From Paragonimus skrjabini miyazakii (taxonomy: Eukaryota; Platyhelminthes; Trematoda; Plagiorchiida; Troglotrematidae), in assembly GCA_014338405.1 (NCBI GenBank), contig JTDE01000699.1, positions 59,255 through 123,254 on the forward strand: a DNA stretch of 64,000 nucleotides, given 5' to 3'. The notes under the pieces are model-generated. The model did not search any database, was not told the DNA's origin, and saw nothing but the letters and a program-made list of their open reading frames with translations. The translations under genes and the position numbers were made by a program. The first letter of the stretch is position 1, and each line of letters begins with the position of its first letter. Positions 60,264 through 64,000 of the stretch are shown piece by piece.

Positions 60264-63200
60264 GTATGTGCATGAGGTTACAATCTAATTCTCCAGTATA
60301 CTTACATGTTCGCCGATTACAAAACTCTTCCGAGTATTGAAAGCTAAGGTTTTAGGTTTTATCTGAGTTTCTTATTCCACCTGTAGTTCAGCTTTAAATC
60401 CACCACCTGACCAATATTTACGTTATCAAATATTGCCGGGATTGTAGGGTGTTTCACTTATTTGAAGAGCTAACATGAAAACTTATCCTGTCTCCAAAAT
60501 GTGTTGCACTGGTCCTGTAGGAACATTATGTAATCTTACAAGTGAATTGATTGCAAAATTTGAAAACACAACACCCTGGAATTCTGTAGGTTTCTTTATT
60601 ACACTGCTGGGTCGTTACATTTGGAAAATACCGTTTGATGCTCTGTGAACAAATAACTACTGATCTGCTTATAAGTAATAGGGGTTTGTTGGTGGAACTT
60701 GAATATCACTCCCACATAGTTTCAGCCTTCATCTTTAGGTTTACTTTCAAACAGTCCTTTTCCAGTGGGACAATATCCGAGTTTTCTTCTTGTTAGAACT
60801 CGCAATGAGTCAATATCCACGCCAAAACAAGGATTCAAACTTTAATTCTGTTTTTTGGGGTAGCAGTATAAAACACCATTTTTTATATCACATTAGGTAA
60901 TACTACATGCCCATATTTTAACGCTTTGCTACGTTCGTTTGTCAGTAATGCCCATCTTCTTGGACTGTATGTCGTTAAGTGACCTATAAATTTTGCTGTA
61001 CAGCAAAATAAAAATAACGAGACAAGAACTAACCAGGCGTTGACAAGAACAACTCGTATCTAGTCATTAATTAAGTGGTAAAGTTGTATTGGGAAATATC
61101 GACCTAAAGGAGTGTTTAAGGCAAGTAGTGATCTGAACACCAGCTTTATCCAATCGATATGTGTTGTATAACAGGCAATTTCGTTATGAGTAGTATACTA
61201 CTCACAAGTAGTATGTTACCCACAGGCGACATTCAGGAACAAAAGGGCAAGCTCCGAACGCCAGGAAGACGACGGACAAAAAGGGATTATCGGGATAGTG
61301 TATACGTGCGGTGTGAAAACTTCTGCCAAAGCGAATGACAACGCACTGTCACCTGATGTGTGTGAATGCATATCTGCCTTGCAAATGAGCGTGCGCGTTT
61401 GTGGTTTAATTTTTGACACCATCTGTACGGGAGTTAGTGCAATAAGGGGATTCTCAAAACAGGTGTAGTTTGCGATCGCAACAATATATGCACTGAGAAC
61501 AGTAATCCCTTCCCATTGTAGGAGAGATGTTGATTAGCCGTCGAATACGTCAACATATGTATCATTAGGTTATCCCAAAACACACTGACAATCAAAAACA
61601 GTTTATTCTTCACAGACTCAACCACATAGCTGTTTCTTGCCCTACCGGGCGAGCAGTGAGCAAGATTTTAACTCTGTCTGAGAGTTTCGAAGCTACAAAC
61701 AATTGACATGTGACATTTAGGCTGAATTCTAGTAACCGTAACCTTCTAATGATCTGGCCTTATACTTCCTTAGTGGTATATTTGAAAAGTCAAACAATCC
61801 GTCAGTTTTCACATGTGAAGTAGATGTTAAAAATGGATAAACTGTTTCTGACTTCTATAGGGAGTATTTAGAAAAACATTTGTCAAAAGTGTACGGAACC
61901 GCAACAGTGATAAATCCGTCACTTCAGATGGATTTTTCATATGGTTTTATGGCAATCTAAGTTACAGACGGGATTTAACAATGGAAAAAAGTAATCATAT
62001 CTTTAACTTTTTCTATTGTCATGGGTTTCTCACATAGAAACATCCTTACTGAAATAAGTAAATTCATTAATTGGGAAGAGTTATCTTACAATCAAAGTGT
62101 GATCGATGATATCCATGTTCGCATTAACCCATTACCTTGAACAGAGTTAGCTTGTGTTAGCAAAAGTGTATCGTGACAATAGGCTTACACTACACTTATG
62201 CCTATCAACTTAAATGCAAAGTAAATCCGAAGGAATAAGCTCAAGAAACGTGCGAACGAAAGTCTATAAAGAATAGCTGATTCAAACAAAGGCCAGTGAA
62301 ACAGTCAATAGAAAAAATATTATTGTGCTCATTTGAAGCAAACGGTTACCAATGAAAAAAAGTACATTTTCGTTAGTATAGGAAACCCATCGTCCTTCAA
62401 ACGCAAAATATCGTTTAAAATCGTGATAGTTAATTTTTGCATCTTCAGTTGTGGTCAGGTTGGCTAGTGAACTGAAAATTTGATGTGCCCAGTGTGCTAC
62501 TAAAACATGCTCGGAGTGGAATATTGAAGTCTGAAAACCTGTAATCGAGTCAGTGTGTGATAATCTGACCGCATTACAGACACCAGAGTGATAATCTGGC
62601 CCTCACCTACAAAGTCGTTCACCTGTTTGGTCCTTCATTATCAGCTCGTCTTTTTCTAAAATCATTCTTCGAAACTACAGTACGAAATTGGCCTGTTTCT
62701 GTGTGGACAACGGTTAAGATATCAAGAGATGTTCACATTGAAGTGTATTAACCTGATGGTTACGGGTTAATCGGTGGAGAATTTTACAGCCCGAATCCGG
62801 TAGTGTGAGTAGGAGACAGTTCAACAGACAAGAGTAAATTCCATAAATATCAAAATGCGCACAACTGTCTGAATGACGTTTTGATATGTTCTTTTACTCG
62901 AAACTGGCATGACGGTAAGTAAACGGTTTTCGTTGATCTTCGTTCTAAACACCTTAGTTAAGTTTTTCCTTACATGTATATACCACAAAACACTGAAATG
63001 GATCGTCAAAGTCAAGGTTGTTATCGGCAATACACAACAAATGATGGTATCTATCGAATCTAGTAGACATAGCTTATGCTAACTCAAAGGGACTGTGCAT
63101 CACTGTAAATAAACGTGTAAGATTTTCCAGTGAACTCGCAGCTGAATGATACAAATAGAATATCATCTTATCTACAGAAAGCAACTTATTCTGGAATAAA

Positions 63201-64000
63201 AATGCCATAACTTGTTGTCACCTAAGTCAGTCCTAGTCAAGTTTCATGAGATTGGCTGACTGCTTTATCAGTCATTGCATTGCAAAATCTGGAAAAGCGT
63301 CTAGACCAAACATCCTCTTATCTTGACTTTATGTAAAGATAAAAGAAAGCTGGCGAGCCCGGTGAGCAGGTTCTCACTGGCTAACTATAGCATGATAATT
63401 TTCCGATGGTCTGAAGGATTTGTAGAGAAACTTGAAGACATAAATAACAGTTAAGTGTTAGCTCGCTTTGCGCCCCACACAGTGTTGTCGGGCAATCGAA
63501 GCGGTTGCTGAAAAGCTTTCTAAAAGCCCACCAACCATTAAAACGTTATTGTTCTTGATTCATCTGACGCAAACTGCAGTGTTGACTATGCACTTTTGCA
63601 TGCGAAAGTAGACCAGTGTGATAGTGGTGTCCTTCAATTTCCGGATTTCAAGAATTACTTGAAGGACAAATGTTATATTATGAAAGATAAAAGAGTGTTA
63701 TCTGGTGGATACTTTGGAATGTACAGTACTTCTCAGAGTTCCAATCTATTGTTCTTACTACTCAGTATTCAAATACTATCATGTACACATTTCCAAGGAG
63801 TATTGTGTTGATCACAAGGGAGTATGGTGAGTATCAGGTGGTACTTGTAAAAAGTGTAAGTGCAAAAATGACCTAGGGATGTAGTATAAATTGCTCACGA
63901 TTCAATGGCTACAGCTTAAACCCTGTAATTGTAAACTGATGTAAAAAAAAATAACGTCTTTATGCATTAATTACATTTCGCAAAAGGAAAATGTGGGTAG
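60264..64000. other. No gene recognised; probably the next TRPC intron
   Basis: Follows a consensus donor with no stop or polyadenylation context that would clearly end the gene. Six-frame reading gave only short frames, the longest being 71 residues on the plus strand (63596-63811) with no family motif. An 18-bp palindrome lies at 61187-61204. No SINE or PLE copy was recognised. Confidence 0.6.
61187..61204. repeat. 18-bp perfect palindrome
   Basis: TGAGTAGTATACTACTCA is its own reverse complement and is followed after three bases by AGTAGTATG, a partial third copy of the same half-site. Meaning unknown; it could be a chance cruciform or a dimeric protein site. Confidence 0.7.

Noticed and set aside
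60046..60273. Overlapping open frames on both strands inside the TRP-box exon (also 59992-60177 on the plus strand)
   Set aside because: Only the frame continuous with the TRP box and proline motif has family support; the others are shadows. The plus-strand +2 frame would become relevant only if the 60028 donor proved to be an insertion artefact.
1..64000. CRISPR arrays, bacterial operons or ribosome binding sites
   Set aside because: No regularly spaced direct repeats with unique spacers. The spliced channel gene and the retroelements show a eukaryotic nuclear sequence.

Overview
This is an invertebrate nuclear genome window. It is AT-rich, gene-poor and full of decayed retroelements. The single gene I can recognise is split by introns of about 1.6, 7.3, 9.7 and 24 kb. 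Penelope-like elements (PLEs) with GIY-YIG endonuclease domains, and a tRNA-derived SINE family that carries a hammerhead ribozyme (the arrangement known from Schistosoma Sm-alpha), suggest a parasitic flatworm, most likely a large-genome trematode. Species cannot be fixed from the sequence.

The gene is a TRPC-type cation channel on the + strand. Five exons (15945-16296, 23589-23863, 33582-33754, 35360-35591, 59898-60263) join with matching splice phases into one 466-residue frame. It runs from the pre-S1 segment through S1-S6 and the TRP box to the proline-rich stretch after it. The N-terminal ankyrin and TRP_2 exons were not found in the first 15.9 kb, nor the extreme C-terminus after 60.26 kb, so both ends of the gene are missing or unrecognised here.

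Region by region: 1-15.9 kb is non-coding with a PLE reverse-transcriptase remnant (11.8-12.1 kb) and several SINE copies, including one at the left edge with a well-formed hammerhead. Intron 16.3-23.6 kb holds one SINE relic. Intron 23.9-33.6 kb holds two SINE relics and a PLE endonuclease remnant (32.6-33.0 kb). The short intron 33.8-35.4 kb has nothing recognised. The 24 kb intron 35.6-59.9 kb holds a complete SINE insertion with target-site duplication (40.47-41.0 kb), a separate hammerhead-like motif (54.2 kb), a PLE with nonsense codons and a SINE inside it (55.3-56.6 kb), and a head-to-head SINE pair forming a foldback (59.2-59.7 kb). After 60.3 kb no gene is recognised.

The most interesting system is the hammerhead SINE family. 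Its best copy is a partial tandem repeat of a 432-bp unit flanked by a 9-bp duplication. Its 5' end lies within a few bases of the predicted ribozyme cleavage site, which suggests that multimeric or circular RNA was self-cut and then retroposed.
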